From positions 29,722,001 to 29,786,000 of the forward strand of contig NC_134021.1 in NCBI RefSeq assembly GCF_040712315.1: a DNA stretch of 64,000 bases, written 5' to 3'. The notes beneath the pieces are model-generated. The model made no database searches and had not been told where the DNA came from. It was given only the letters and a program-made list of their open reading frames with translations. Each line of letters opens with the position of its first letter. Position 1 is the first letter of the stretch. The position numbers and the translations under genes were made by a program. The DNA is from Castanea sativa (taxonomy: Eukaryota > Streptophyta > Magnoliopsida > Fagales > Fagaceae). Of the stretch, positions 35,164 through 46,893 are shown piece after piece.

Positions 35164-37563
35164 ATGGGTAGATACGCTAAGTTAGTGGATACTCCTGAGG
35201 CTAGGGCTGTCTTTAGGGCTCAGTATAGGATTCCTGACGATGTCGAAATTCGATACTATGAATACGGTGAATGGCTAGTCTTGAACAGGCCTCCAAAATC
35301 CGTTATCATTCCTATGATCATCTTTATCAAAGGCGGGATGGAACTCCCCATGGGAAGGGTTACTAGGGATCACCTAATAAACTATAGGTTAACCTCCACC
35401 TAATGCTCCCCAAACGTCTTTAAGGTCCTTGAGTGCGTAGATGCGCTAGATAGGAAAATTGGGATCAACTTTACCTGGCATGACGTAAACTGGGTATACA
35501 ATTGCCAAAAAGGTGAAAAAACTAAATATTACATCAAATGTAGGGCCCCTTCTATCAGGTTAATCTCTTGCCTACCTGATTCAAGCAAGGGTATGAACGA
35601 GGACTTCCTTACTGTATCGGGAGATTGGCACGATGGACAACATTGTCCCACCCAAGAAGGGGAACCAGGTAGGGTTCCCGAGGACCATAGATGCACATAG
35701 GACGTTACCTAATTTTATCATTGCAAAAACTCTCTTTTCTATTTTTTTTTTACTCATAATTTTTAGTTTTCCTCGGTAGACGAATACCACATTGCCCCAA
35801 CCAAGCATCTAGTGAACTTCAAGGACTTGAACCGGATCCTCAGATTAGAGATCTTTCTGCACAAGGACGGTCAACTCCGAGCTACCCACGTCATCCTCGG
35901 ATACAAACCCTCCACCAAGCGATTGCAAAGCTCGAAGAACGTTATTAAAGCCAAGGACGCTCAGTTGGCTTTAATAGACATAGTTGTCCCAAGCTTCCTA
36001 TTGTCCGAACCTCTTTTGGAAGGAACTCAGGACGCCTAACTTCCAGCCCCCTTAGCTACCAAGCTCCTTTACTCCCAAGAACCACCCATCCCATCGGACG
36101 ATGAGGCTATTGAGTCCACACCCGAGCTTGCCCACTAGGAAGTCACTGACAAGGACTTCGAGGTCTTCTATCAACAAGAAGACCTCGAAGACGCTCCCAG
36201 CACCTCATGCAAATGTCTAAAACCTGTACAAGTTAGCGTTAACCAAGAGGCCACAAACATCCCAGAAGGCATGGGATTTGAAGAGAAAGCGCTCGACCTA
36301 CTTGCTCTGCTTAATGCCTATGCTAGGGGTTACTCCCCAGCCATGCCAGTAGTGACACGGCCACCTACTCCCGCCCACACACACACTTCTTTCGTGGACA
36401 CCGCTAATAAGAAATGGAAAAGAGGGCCCAAGGAGGCAAGGGCACTAAACATGGGGAGGTCTCCTAATCCTCCCATCATCCCCCTGCTAAGGAAGCTCTA
36501 ACAAGGAGAGGGCCCCAAAAGAAGTCCTCTACTAGGACTTCCAAGGAGCTTGGGGGAGACCAGCCCAAGAAACCTTCCATTTAGAGGCTCCTCTTCACCA
36601 TTAGTTCAAGTAATCTGGTAATGAACGACGCCAACTTAAGGTATCCCTAAAAGGGAAGCTCAGGCTTGGTGGCCGAGTGCCTGGAGAAGGCTCTATGCGT
36701 ACCAGAGGACATGGTTAAGCTGAGGTCATTTAGGAAGTGTGAAATCTTCCTATCTTTAAAACAGGACTTAGCTAAGGTACGTGCCCACTTTCCTTAGTTT
36801 ACAACATTAACTTGTAGAAGTTTAACCCAATACTTACATTTTTTTTGTTTCTTTTTTTTTAGACCACTCTTTAGACTTGGCAAGAAAAGTTGAGAATAAG
36901 TTAGAGGCTGCCAAGAAGGCCCATGTGGAGGTGGACAAGAAGCTCAAGGAGACTCTTGCCCAGCTAACCGAGGTGGAAAAGGCTCACAGGAATGTTGGGT
37001 CCGCCCTCAAGGCCTACGAGAAACAGGCAACTGATGCCTTGGAGGCTTAGAAAAAAGTTGAGAATAAAATGGCTATCACCGTGGTGGAGTTAAAGCAGAC
37101 CAAGAAGCAGCTGAAGGCTAAGGAGGCAAAGATGTCTTAGGTCGAGCAGGTAGCCTATGACGCGGGCATGACTAGGGCATCTGAAAGCCTTACTGCCCAA
37201 CTCAAGGATGTCACTCGGGCCTTCTGTATGGAGGTGTGGGGCCAAGCCCTACGTGCTGCTGAGGTTAGTACTGAATCAAAGCTTAGGGCTCCTAATAGGA
37301 TATACTACCCCCTACTTTGCGTTTGGCTTCTACTCCTCCACAGCCCCTAACAGATCCTAGCCCTGCTCCCCCTTCCTCCTCTGACTAACCTACATCTACT
37401 CCCTCTGCTGCCCCCACCAAAGACAAAGAACAAGAATAGCCACCTCCAGACGACGTGGTGGAGGTAGAAGCAAAGGAGGCAACAGAGGTGACCCAGCAGA
37501 AGAAGAAGAAGAAAGAGAAATAGCAGGAGAAGAAGGGAGGGAAGGGAAAAGAGACCTTAGCCT
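35164..37563 (+). pseudogene. opposite-strand extra gene (aORF type) of the Tat-like element, broken
   Basis: The plus strand, opposite to gag-pol, starts MGRYAKLVDTPEARAVF and continues past one in-frame TAA (35401) with VFKVLECVDALDRKIG, NFTWHDVNWVYNC and ISCLPDSSKGMNEDF. A likely intron starts near 35669 and ends with TTTTTAG at 35766. Coding resumes with DEYHIAPTKHLVNFKDLNRI. A proline-rich part follows (36271-36501), a second intron-like gap ends near 36862, and then a long charged coiled coil (about 36880-37260, KVENKLEAAKKAHVEVDKKL). The tail is lysine-rich. Several in-frame stops break it. Extra antisense ORFs of unknown function are described for Tat elements. I recognise the sequence type as common in plant genomes but know no proven role. 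Splice sites are estimates. Confidence 0.6.
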
Positions 37564-38034
37564 AACTCCACATTGGACTCAAGAAGAAAAAAAGCCATTT
37601 TTGTAACCAGGCCCAAGTATATCTGACGTCTCTCATTTTGTACTTAATTTCTTACAAAATCAATGAAAAGGACTTAGAATTTATTTACTGCTTCTTTAAT
37701 TATCCAATTTGTACTTGTCATTTTATATATTGTATGTGTGCCCATTCCTTACAATGGTACGTCTATACTAACTAACAATTCATTCATGGAACATTCCTAA
37801 TTCCTCCATTTATCCAAGAAGAACTTGCACCACAATCAACAGACTAACTTGTAAAACTTAAGAAAAACTCCAACATTTACCTTAAATTACAAATGAAATC
37901 CCAAAGCAAAGTCTTGGGCACTGACCCTAGAGCCTTAGATAGCAAATTAGGTACTTTATTTCATCGTCCATAATTCGAGGTGCTGCATCAGGGCCAACAA
38001 TTACGCGACACTAGAGAGTCTTTTCCAGATTCGT

Positions 38035-38512
38035 CACTTTGCCCTGAACTTATGACCCGAGGAGTCGAACAAGACCTAGGTTTTGTTCAACACTTAGAAT
38101 ATTTCATACAATATTAATTTACCCTAGGCTTGTGACCTGAGGAGCCGAACAAGGCCTAGGTTTTGCTTAACATTTAGAATATTTCACACAATATTAATTT
38201 ACCCTAGACTTGTGACCCGAGAAGCTGAACAAGGCCTAGGTTCTGCTTAACACTTAGAATATTTCATGCAATGTTAATTTAACTTAGGCTTATGACTCGA
38301 GGGGCCGAACAAGGCCTAGGTTCCGTTTAACATTTAGAATATTTCACACAATGTTAATTTATTCTAGGCTTGTAACCCGAGGAGCTGAACAAGGCCTAGG
38401 TTCTATTTAACACTTAGAATATTTCATGCAATGTTAATTTACCCTAGGCTTGTGACCCGAGAAGCCGAACAAGGGCTAGGTTCTGTTTAACACTTACAAT
38501 TTTTCAAAGACT
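38035..38512. repeat. 80-bp tandem array, about six units, in the 3' region of the retrotransposon
   Basis: The phrase TTGTGACCCGAGGAGCCGAA or a variant recurs at 38051, 38131, 38211, 38291, 38371 and 38451, exactly 80 bases apart. Each unit continues CAAGGCCTAGGTT, AACACTTAGAATATTTCA and CAATGTTAATTT. Units differ by a few bases. The array lies between the end of pol and the opposite-strand gene. Confidence 0.95.
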
Positions 38513-38599
38513 GATTGCTGCAGCCAATACATCCACAATGAAACATAACTAAGAAAGATATGAGTGGCAAAAGAATTCATAACATTAATAATAATAACA

Positions 38600-39790
38600 T
38601 CGCAGATTGTTTACATTCCAAGGACGAGGAACTACATTTTCATCTAGATCTTCTAAGTAATAAGCCCCAATGCTAGCAATGGAAGTGATCCTATATGGTC
38701 CATCCCAGTTAGGACCTGGTTTTCCCTAGGCAGGGTTCTTTGTTGTTCCTACCATTTTCCTCAAGACCAGATCCCTCGACACCAGAGGCCTTGACTTAAT
38801 CCCCTTATCATAGCCTTGCTTAAGTTTCTATTGGTAATGTGTCATCTTTACCATTGCTACCTCCCTTCTTTCCTCGGCCACATCCATGCTGTCTTGGAGT
38901 AAGCGGTCGTTCTCTTCAACATTGAATTGATCCGTTCTCAAAGTTGGGAATCTAGAGTTAAGAGGGATTACTGCCTCTGGCTCATAAGTCATTGAAAAAG
39001 GAGTCTCCCTCATTGATCTTCGGAGTGTGGTGCGATAGGTCCATAATACATGGGGCAATTCATCCACCCACTTTCCTTTAGCATTTTCCAACTTTTTCTT
39101 CAGCCTAGACACTATAACCTTATTGGTGGCCTCTACCTGTCCATTCCCCTAAGGATAGGTAGGTGTAGAGTATTTATTCCTAATACCCAATGCCCCACAA
39201 TATCTTCGGAAGAATTTACTATCAAATTAAAGACCATTATCCGAGATTAGTGTGTGAGGGACTCCAAACCTTGTGACAATATTCTTTTAGATAAACCTCT
39301 TAGCATCCACATCCCTGATATTAGCAAGTGGCTCAGCTTCCACCCACTTTGTGAAATAGTCCTTGCCAACGAGGAGCCATCTTCGGTTTCCAATAGCTTG
39401 GGGAAATGGTCCCATTATGTCTAAGCCTTACTGTATGAATGGCCAAGGGCTAGATATCGAATTCGGGACTCTCCCTGGCTGATGGATGTTTGGGGCATAC
39501 CTTTGACATAGGTCACACCTCTTGGCATATTCCTGAGAAGTTCTTTGCATGCTAGGCCACCAATATCCCTGGGTGAGAGACCTATGCACCAAAGACCTAC
39601 CTCTTGTGTGACTTCTACATATGCCTTCATGTAACTCTTCCAACAAAGGCTCGACTGCCTTCGGATGCACACATAATAAATATGGCCCTGAGTAAGAGCG
39701 CTTGTACAACTTCTTGTCTCCAAATAGCCAGTAGCAAGGGGCACTTCTACGCACCTTCTCTACTTCACTTTTGTCCTCGGGCAACATTTC
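38600..39790 (-). pseudogene. integrase region of the Ty3/gypsy pol
   Basis: Minus-strand readings give the zinc-binding H2C2 part (HEGICRSHTRGRSLVHR followed by CDLCQRYAP), then the core end (WVDELPHVLWTYRTTLRRSM, RETPFSMTYEPEAVIP) and a C-terminal segment near 38630-38760 (GPNWDGPYRITSIASIGAYY). Stops and frame changes lie between the parts, for example before ISSPWPFIQ and within the C-terminal segment (an in-frame stop in place of a residue after NPA). The order zinc finger, core, C-terminal is normal. Integrase joins element DNA to the host chromosome. This copy cannot encode an intact enzyme. Confidence 0.85.
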
Positions 39791-40598
39791 CTGCTTCAAA
39801 AAGACTACTATAGGGTTCATCCAGCTCGTCCCCACATAGAGGCTATAAACCCCGACCAAGGATATCCCTGTGAAACTTGAGCTATTAATCTCCTCGACAA
39901 CCACAACCTGAGGAGGACCTGACCCTAGAGAAGTGGCTAGCATGGCCAAAGAATCTGCATGAGAGTTTTGCCCTCTAAGGATTTGCTTCAATGCAAAACT
40001 CTTAAATTGAGCCCGAACATGCTGTACCCTAGCAAGATACCCTTGCATTCTCTCATCTTGAGCCTCAAACTCTGCATTAACCTGGCCCACCACCAACCTA
40101 GAATCAGAATACAACTCAACTACATCTCCCTCTAACTACTTGACCATTGCTACTCCTGCTAACAAAGCCTCGTACTTAACCTCATTGTTAGTAGCTAGGA
40201 AACCCAACGACAACAATTTCTCCATTACCAGCTTCTCGGGAGTGATTAACACAATCCCAATCCCAATCCCTGCTCCCTTTCGGTTAGATGCCCCATCCGT
40301 ATAAACCTCTCAAGGGAGGACAACGATGGCCAACGTGACCATCATCCCTAATCCTTTTTCTTCCTTATCCGTTGTACCCTCAGTGAACTCCGCCACAAAA
40401 TATGCTAGAATTTGCCCTTTTATGGTGCATATATTTGACATCGTAGGCTCCAAGTATGGTTCCCCACTTAGCAATTCTACCTGTATAGTCCGATTTCCTT
40501 AGAGGAGCTTGCAAAGGGAGTTGGGTCAGCACCACCACAGTGTGAGCCTGAAAACAATGGGGTAGCTTCCTCGTGGCATGCACTATGGCCAAAAATGC
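39791..40598 (-). pseudogene. RNase H region of the Ty3/gypsy pol
   Basis: Readings MAIVHATRKLPHCFQAHTVV and YTGRIAKWGTILGAYDVKYM belong to the connection and the start of RNase H. YSDSRLVVGQVNAEFEAQDE and QNSHADSLAMLATSL are the RNase H end typical of this lineage. The reading frame is interrupted by stops. The upstream part is cut off at 40598 by the inserted solo LTR and resumes at 42765. Confidence 0.8.
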
Positions 40599-42764
40599 TG
40601 TGAAAGACCGGGGAAATTGCCTCTAAAAAAGAGAGATTTTTGGAGTACTTTTTAGGACACCTCTCTTTTTGAGTTAGTGGTGTGGAGTTGCCACTTATTT
40701 TTTTATGTACAAAAAATAAGAAAAACTAAATACAAAGTACATGACTGAATTGCTTCATTTCATTGATTGAATGAAAAGATACAAATTTGAAAATTTGAAC
40801 TTTACATTGCTTTGGGTCCTACTTACAATCTACCAATATACATGACTTTTTGTCTTAGTTACAATCTACCCAAAATCAATAAAGACAAGACTAGATCTAC
40901 TTAGCCAAAGACCTAAACCCGGAGGCTAGGTTACAGAATGAGAAGGTGTTAGGCACCCATTCCGCCCAGACAGAGTTTGGTCTTCTAGACTTTTGTGACC
41001 AATGTACCATTTTATGCATGACATAAATGATATGTTGAACATGTGAAAGATAGACATAAAACCATAAATTTATTTATGAATGAAGTCTCTTCTTTTGAAA
41101 AGAGTTAGATCTGTTTTAGTTGGTAAAAAGATGGATTTTTATTTGAAAAATATCAAATCTGTTTTGTAGTATATAAAAAAATTGTTTTTAATGATAGAAA
41201 AATCAGATATGTTTTTGAGGACTTAAAAAAAATGTTTTTTAATGATGAAAAAACAGATCTGTTTTTGATATGTTTTTTTTAAGAAGAGAGTTTCACTCAT
41301 AATATGAATTTATGCAATCATGAATTAAAACAAACACAAACATAGTAGTACATGACCTCTTTCTTTATTTTAACAATTGACATGTATTAAAAAAAATCAA
41401 ATTTGTATATTAAGAAAGATACAAATCAGTTTTGATTTGAGAAAAATTTAGATCTGCATTTCATAAAGATGCAGACCTCTTTTTGTTTGAGAAAAATTCA
41501 GATCTACATCTAGAAAAGATGCAGATCTGTTTTTATATTGAGAAAAATTTCAGATCTACATCTAGAAAGATGCAGATCTATTTGATTTTAATAACAAGAA
41601 TTATTTACATGCAAATTATTGACCTTCAAGAAAGAAATTATAACAATTACATAAAAAAAACCAACAACAATCAACAATTCATATTATGACTATTTGAAAA
41701 AGAAAGAGATATAACATGCATCATCACAACATAAGAAAAAGGGTTAAGAAACAATCTCTTGTAAGAGCACTCTTTGTTCTTGAAAGGATGTTTTAGGGTT
41801 CAAAGAAAAATTTTCAATTATCTTTGAAACCTAAAAACCCTAATTTAAGCAGCAACACTCAAAGAAGGGATCATAAAATATGGGTGATTTGAGAGCCTAA
41901 AACGTATGCCTCTTAGAGCGTAGCAAAAATGTGCTGAATTATGAGGTTCAACCTCTATTTATAGAGGCTAGAAATCTATAAAAAATAGGCACGGACGATT
42001 AGGGTTTGAATCTAGACACATCCTTTTGCAAAAAGGTCAAAAAGGGTGTGCCTTATCGTTACCCAAAGGCCGTTGGGCCAAAGCCCACACAAGGGAAATT
42101 TGGCCCTTTTAAAGAATTGGCCTTTGGACTCTGGACACTCTTTCGTGTACAGGTGCCATTTGGACTCCTCTTTTAGGGTTTTTTGGCCGATCCTTGTATC
42201 TTGACGTGTTTTCATCCTCCGTCCGTGATTTTTTTTTCTCTTTTCTTGATAATTCAAGCTTTTTAATAACAATTATCTTAAGCAATTATCTTGTGGAAAA
42301 ATCCCTTAAAATAGATCTTGATAAAGTTTAGATTATCCACAATTTTATTGTTATCGAATCATCCCTTTTATTCCTATGCATACATCCCTATCTTAAACAC
42401 TAATTATCAATCAATCACAAAATTATTTAATTAACTTTAATTGTTCAACCAATCAGAATTAATTTAAATTAATGGTGTGTGGTCAACTCTTCCTAAACAC
42501 AATGCATGTGGACCGTGCAAACTTGATCATGCGATATCTTTCAATCCGATTGTTCGATTTAGAAACCGGACACACTGTCAGAATCCCAAGATCATTTTCA
42601 TGATATGTAATGAATGACATGATGCATGTAATGCAAGAACAAATTGATGCACGTGATGCAAAGACAAATGATGCATGTAATGCAAGAATGTTTTTTTGGT
42701 ACATGGATGGTTACTCCAGTCATCTTCCTTGATTAAATCATGGGTGCAAAATTGAGTGTCTACA
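40599..42764 (-). mobile_element. 2.17-kb solo LTR inserted in pol
   Basis: On the minus strand it starts TGTAGACACTCAATTTTGCA and ends CCCCGGTCTTTCACA. Flanks AATGC (40594-40598) and ACTGC (42765-42769) are a 5-bp TSD with one change. There is no internal retrotransposon sequence, so it is a solo LTR left by recombination. It contains TTAGGCACCCATTCCGCC wording typical of plant gypsy LTRs. It also has roughly 70-base direct repeats around AGATCTACATCTAGAAAGAT (41440-41590) and short repeats of GATGCATGTAATGCAA (42610-42690). Confidence 0.82.
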
Positions 42765-42769
42765 ACTGC

Positions 42770-43740
42770 CTACTCTAAAGGTAAATATCATGTCTCAGCC
42801 TCCTGTAAGGACTTACTGATATAGTAGACAAGCATTTGGACCCCATCCTCATTTTTGACCAAGAAGAGACTAACAGCATAGTCCATGATTGCTAGGTATG
42901 CACACAACACTTCCTTCTTCTCAGGCCTGGATAGTATTGGAGGACTTGACAAGTACTACTTAAGATCCTCAAAAGTTGTTATACACCCCTCCGTCCACTG
43001 AAAATCCTTCCACTTGTGAAGGAGCTAGAAAAAGGAACGACACCTGTCCACTGACCGATAGATGAATCTATTTGAGGCAACTGCCATTCCAGTCAATCTC
43101 TCCACCTCTTTAGGATTTTGAGGAGGATTTAAATTGTTAATAGCCTTAATCTGCTCGGGGTTGACCTCAATCCCACAGTGAGTGATCATGTAGCCCAAAA
43201 ACTTGCCCGAGCTGACCCCAAAAGAACATTTAGAGGCGTTCAGGCGTAACTTATGCTTTCTCAGAACCGAGAATGTCTCCCCCAAATCGGCCAAATGCTC
43301 TTCTATATGCTTGCTCTTCACCGCCATGTCATGAATGTATGCCTCCACATTCCTTCCCAGCTGTGACTCAAACATTCATGTCACCATTCTCTGATACGTG
43401 GATCTTGTATTCTTGAGGCCAAAGGGCATTAACCGATAATGATAATTCCCATCAGGAGCACGAAAGGCCGTATTCTCCTAATCAAGTAATGACAAAGGTA
43501 TCTGGTGGTAACCTTGGAAGGCGTCCAAGAAACTTATTCGAGGGTGTCTCACTGTGGCATCCACTAACTGGTCAATTCTAGGGATGGGGAAGGGGTCCTT
43601 TGGACAAACTTTATTCAAATCAGTGAAGTCCACGCAAACTCGCCACTTCCCATTCTTCTTCTTAACCACCATAGTGTTGGCCAACCATTCGGTGTAGAAG
43701 ATCTCCTTAATGGCTCCAGCTTGCTTTAGCTTGTTGACCT
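42770..43740 (-). pseudogene. reverse transcriptase region of the Ty3/gypsy pol
   Basis: Minus-strand readings show VVKKKNGKWRVCVDFTDLNK, PKDPFPIPRIDQLVDATVR and FLDAFQGYHQIPLS (the first catalytic Asp motif), then MPFGLKNTRSTYQRMV. The second catalytic motif reads YIHDMAVKSK where the family has Y-V-D-D, so one metal-binding Asp is replaced by His. KCSFGVSSGKFLGYMITHCG follows. Stops separate several parts. The enzyme would be dead even with the frame intact. The 3' edge towards RNase H is cut by the solo LTR. Confidence 0.88.
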
Positions 43741-44141
43741 CGACCTTTACTACCTTGGCATGATCCTTGAATGATCACTGAGGAGGCTGTTAACGTGGCA
43801 CAACCTCAAGATTAACGTTCAGTTGATGACATATAAATCCAGGGTCAATCCCTGGGACATCATAAGTACTCTAGGCAAAGACATCAATGTTGGCCTCTAG
43901 AAACTTCACCAACTCTAGTTTTTCCAAGGATGGCAACTGGGATCCCACCTGCAAATATTGTTCCTGATCCTATCCTGTTATCACTCTCTTTAGATCCTCA
44001 AACGACTCTCTAGATGTCCCCATCTGTTGCCCCGCTACAGGGCCCTTTAGTTGCTATGGGACTGGATCTTTAATCACCACAGCAAGATTCGAGGACTGCC
44101 TCGTCATTGTTGATACCAAGCACTGCCTAGTCGTGGCCTGG

Positions 44142-44507
44142 CTACCCACCAAATTCTCCCACTCTCCCCTGAGTAGGATACTTAACCTTAAGATGCAAGG
44201 TTGAGGGCACAACACCCATAGCGTGAAGCCAGGGTCTAGCTAGGATAGCTGTGTAAGGGGAAAAAGCCTCCATTACAATGAAGTTAACCTGCACCTCCTC
44301 ATCCCCGACCTGTACTAGTAACTTTATCATTCCTCCCGGGACCACCATCCTACCATCAAAACCCACCAATGGTGAATCATACCTCTCTAGGTCCTCAGGC
44401 TTTAAATTTAGCCCCCAGTACAAATCAGGGTACATTATCTTTGCTCCACTTCCCTGATCAACCAACACCCTCCTTACATCATAACCCTCTATCCTAATAG
44501 TAACCAA
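44142..44507 (-). pseudogene. aspartic protease region of the Ty3/gypsy element
   Basis: The reading VTIRIEGYDVRRVLVDQGSG, then AKIMYPDLYWGLNLKPEDLE, then FIVMEAFSPYTAILARPWLH is the retropepsin domain typical of this lineage. The catalytic motif is D-Q-G instead of the usual D-T/S-G, which is common in related plant elements, so its activity is uncertain. It is followed by LKVKYPTQGRVGEF and then pol. The protease matures the gag-pol polyprotein. It lies between gag (upstream) and reverse transcriptase, the normal order. Confidence 0.8.
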
Positions 44508-44849
44508 TAGTGCATCATCATGTGGTTAAAGAGTTCCCTCCTTATCCTTCTAAGAGATACCCAAGGTAGGGGTGACCATCCTTCTGGCTCTCTTAGAAGG
44601 TTGAACACCGTACCTCAAGTTGCAACCTTCACCTACGAACATAACCCAAATACCCAGGCCACCACTACCCTTAGGCTTGGTAAAGATCACATTGATGGTA
44701 CCCAACGCTGGCCGAGGAGCGCTATCCCGGCTAAACTCAGCCCCCGAGTGACTGAACTGCTTTGCAGGCTGATGCAAAAGCCGATTAAGCTTCCTCACCT
44801 TCACCAACTAGCTTAGGTGATTTTGCAGGGTTCTGTAATCCTCAGTAGT

Positions 44850-46123
44850 ATGTCCTATGTCCTTATGGTAATGGTAATAGAGGCTTTGATTTCTTCTGAA
44901 CGAGACCCCACCCATCTTATTGGGTCATTTAAAATAAGAGTCACTCTTAATTTTCTCCAGTATTTGATACCTAGGCTCCTCAAACAAAGAGCTGACCAAC
45001 TGAGCTCCCACGGATTATGGTTGATGAGAAAACTCCCTTTGGGGGAGATTACCCTGGTATCCCCCCCCACCCCCCCGAGAGTCCTTCCTATCTGAAAACA
45101 TCTTAGCCTTACCCTTTCCTTGTGTCTGGTCCTCCTCCACCCGCTTGTACTCATCTATACACTCCATAAGTTGGCGCATGTTTAAGGTGGACTTCATTGT
45201 CAATGACTTCCTTAACTCATGCTCGGTAAGGAGCCCAACCTTAAAAGTCCTCACGGCCACATCCTCAAAGTTTCCATCAATCTCATTATATGTTTCCCAA
45301 TACCTGTCCGTGTAAGTCTTACGGGTCTCTCCTTCTCTCATCACTATAGACAGCAAAGAGTCTAAAGGCTTAGGGACTCTACTGCATGTTATGAATCTAG
45401 CCTCGAATTCCCTTGTTAGTTCCTTGAAAGACCCAACTAACCCTTCCTCCAAGGCATCAAACCAACGCATAGCCATGGGCCCAAGACTAGAGGGAAACAC
45501 CTTACACATAAGGGCCTCATTATTGGCATGGACCACCATCTTCTAATTGAAGTGTCTGATGTACTCCATGGGATCAGTTCTTCCACTGTAAACAACAAAT
45601 GTCAGTTGAGAAAACCAGTGAGGAAGCTTGGCCTTGTTAATCCTCCTAACGAAGGGTGACTTAGAAATCTGCTGTAAGGCCTTACTCATTGCATCGTTCC
45701 CCATGCCCTGGTGAGAAGGCCTTCTATCACGCTTATGACTTCCCGTCTTCCACTTATTCTGGCGCAAAAAGGCTGAAAGGACTCGCTCGATGGAGTTCTA
45801 GACCTGCGACGATATGAACGGTCCCTGCTTCCCTTAAAACCATCGCTTGGTGGGGAGGATGGACTTCTCCTATCACGCTTTCTACGCCTCAGCCTGGCAT
45901 GCAAGAGATCAACTTCTTGCTGCAACTTCTGTGTCTCCTGATCATGTGAGACATGACTCCTAGTCCCTGAGTGACTTCGCTCAGTACGCTTAGTATGATA
46001 AGACTCCACCATAACACTTGGAGTGTGTTGCCTATCCCTCATTCGCTCCAAGTTGACGAACTGGTTTTCCCTTTGTGAGCCAACTGATTCCTCCCTATCC
46101 TGGCCCATGTTAGCCATAAACAC
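44850..46123 (-). pseudogene. gag of the Ty3/gypsy element
   Basis: A start codon at 46123 opens MFMANMGQDREESV 49 bases inside the 5' LTR. An Arg/Ser-rich front part is followed, after a frame change near 45760, by INKAKLPHWFSQLTFVVYSG and RTDPMEYIRHFN, an in-frame stop, then KVFPSSLGPMAMRWFDALEE and DSLLSIVMREGETRKTYTDR, the core of the retrotransposon gag domain. A lysine-rich KGKAKMFSDRKDS and a degraded zinc knuckle region (near 44880) follow. Gag packages the element RNA. At least two breaks are visible. Confidence 0.88.
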
Positions 46124-46154
46124 TCAAGACGAGACCACAACACCTTGTTGTTTC

Positions 46155-46171
46155 CTACAGACAGTGCCAAT
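46155..46171 (-). other. primer-binding site of the Ty3/gypsy element
   Basis: Immediately inside the 5' LTR the minus strand reads ATTGGCACTGTCTGTAGG, matching the TGGCGCCGTCTGTGGG type used by plant Tat-like elements except for a few changes. Confidence 0.6.
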
Positions 46172-46888
46172 TGTAAGGATAAAAAATTCTGTCAGCCCAA
46201 GCCCACTTAGAATAGTGAGTTTGTAGGGTTCAACCTAGGCCAAAATCAATAAATTTGTAAGAGAGAGAATCAAACAACAACAGAAGGCCCAAGGATGAGA
46301 ATAAGGGAGGAAGGCCTTATTCTATAAAATATGTAGTTTAGTGTATTAATACAAGCTTGCCTGAGGAGGCCAAAATTACACAGAATAATACACTGTTCAT
46401 GTTCTTCTCTCAGTGTTCTTATCTTAATGTTCCTTTCTCAATGATATTTTCTGTCAGGGTCCCTTTCTTTGGAAACCTTCTTTTCCTTAAAAACTTTCCC
46501 CTACTTCACATCTTGACCGTCCATCCCTTCCTAACCAACTTCCTCTCATGACATTTGTCTCTTTCTACATTTGAAGAAGGTGGTTGAAGGAGTCTGCTTA
46601 GCTGTGACTTGCACTGTTCAGGTCACTTCCTTATCAATGCAGTTGATAAAGCTGTTGTCCACCATTTAGTGCGGAGGCTACAAGCTACCCCAAACTAGAA
46701 ACTTCTCCTATGATCTTTGATTCCCTCTCATCAGATCCCTTTTCCCACTTGGAATGCCTCAGAGTCCTTTTAACTTATCTCTTCCTCTCCCTGAGCAAAC
46801 TTCCCCCTCGGGCCCGTGGCATTCCCCCCCCCCCCCCCCCATCACACTACGACTCTTCAACTTCATTCTCGGTCCTCAAGCACCCACA
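46172..46888 (-). repeat. 5' LTR of the Ty3/gypsy element
   Basis: Plus-strand ends TGTAAGGATA and AAGCACCCACA. The TATA box seen in the other LTR is changed here to TTTTTAAGG (46496-46504), and a poly-C run has grown at 46826-46842. Differences from the 3' LTR are spread along its length, so the insertion is not recent. Confidence 0.9.
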
Positions 46889-46893
46889 GTTCG

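Larger units (their letters stand above)
34014..46888 (-). mobile_element. 12.9-kb Ty3/gypsy retrotransposon, Tat-type, degenerate
   Basis: Two LTRs of about 720 bp (34014-34735 and 46172-46888) enclose, on the minus strand, gag, protease, reverse transcriptase, RNase H and integrase. Flanks GTTCA (34009-34013) and GTTCG (46889-46893) are a 5-bp TSD with one change. The primer-binding site is next to the right LTR and the purine tract next to the left LTR, which confirms the minus orientation. The 3' part carries an 80-bp tandem array and an extra gene on the opposite strand, both known traits of Tat/Ogre-like elements. A solo LTR (40599-42764) is inserted in pol. Coding parts have many stops and frameshifts, so the element is not autonomous now. 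Confidence 0.9.

Noticed and set aside
35581..35808. Minus-strand ORF within the opposite-strand gene
   Set aside because: Antisense shadow of the exon DEYHIAPTKH and its neighbour.
38051..38460. CRISPR-like array (80-bp spaced repeats)
   Set aside because: The whole unit repeats with no unique spacers, and the host is a plant. It is an ordinary tandem repeat.
44520..45095. Plus-strand ORFs over gag and protease
   Set aside because: They mirror the retrotransposon coding strand. Unlike the opposite-strand gene at 35164 they have no TATA box, no match and no codon sense.
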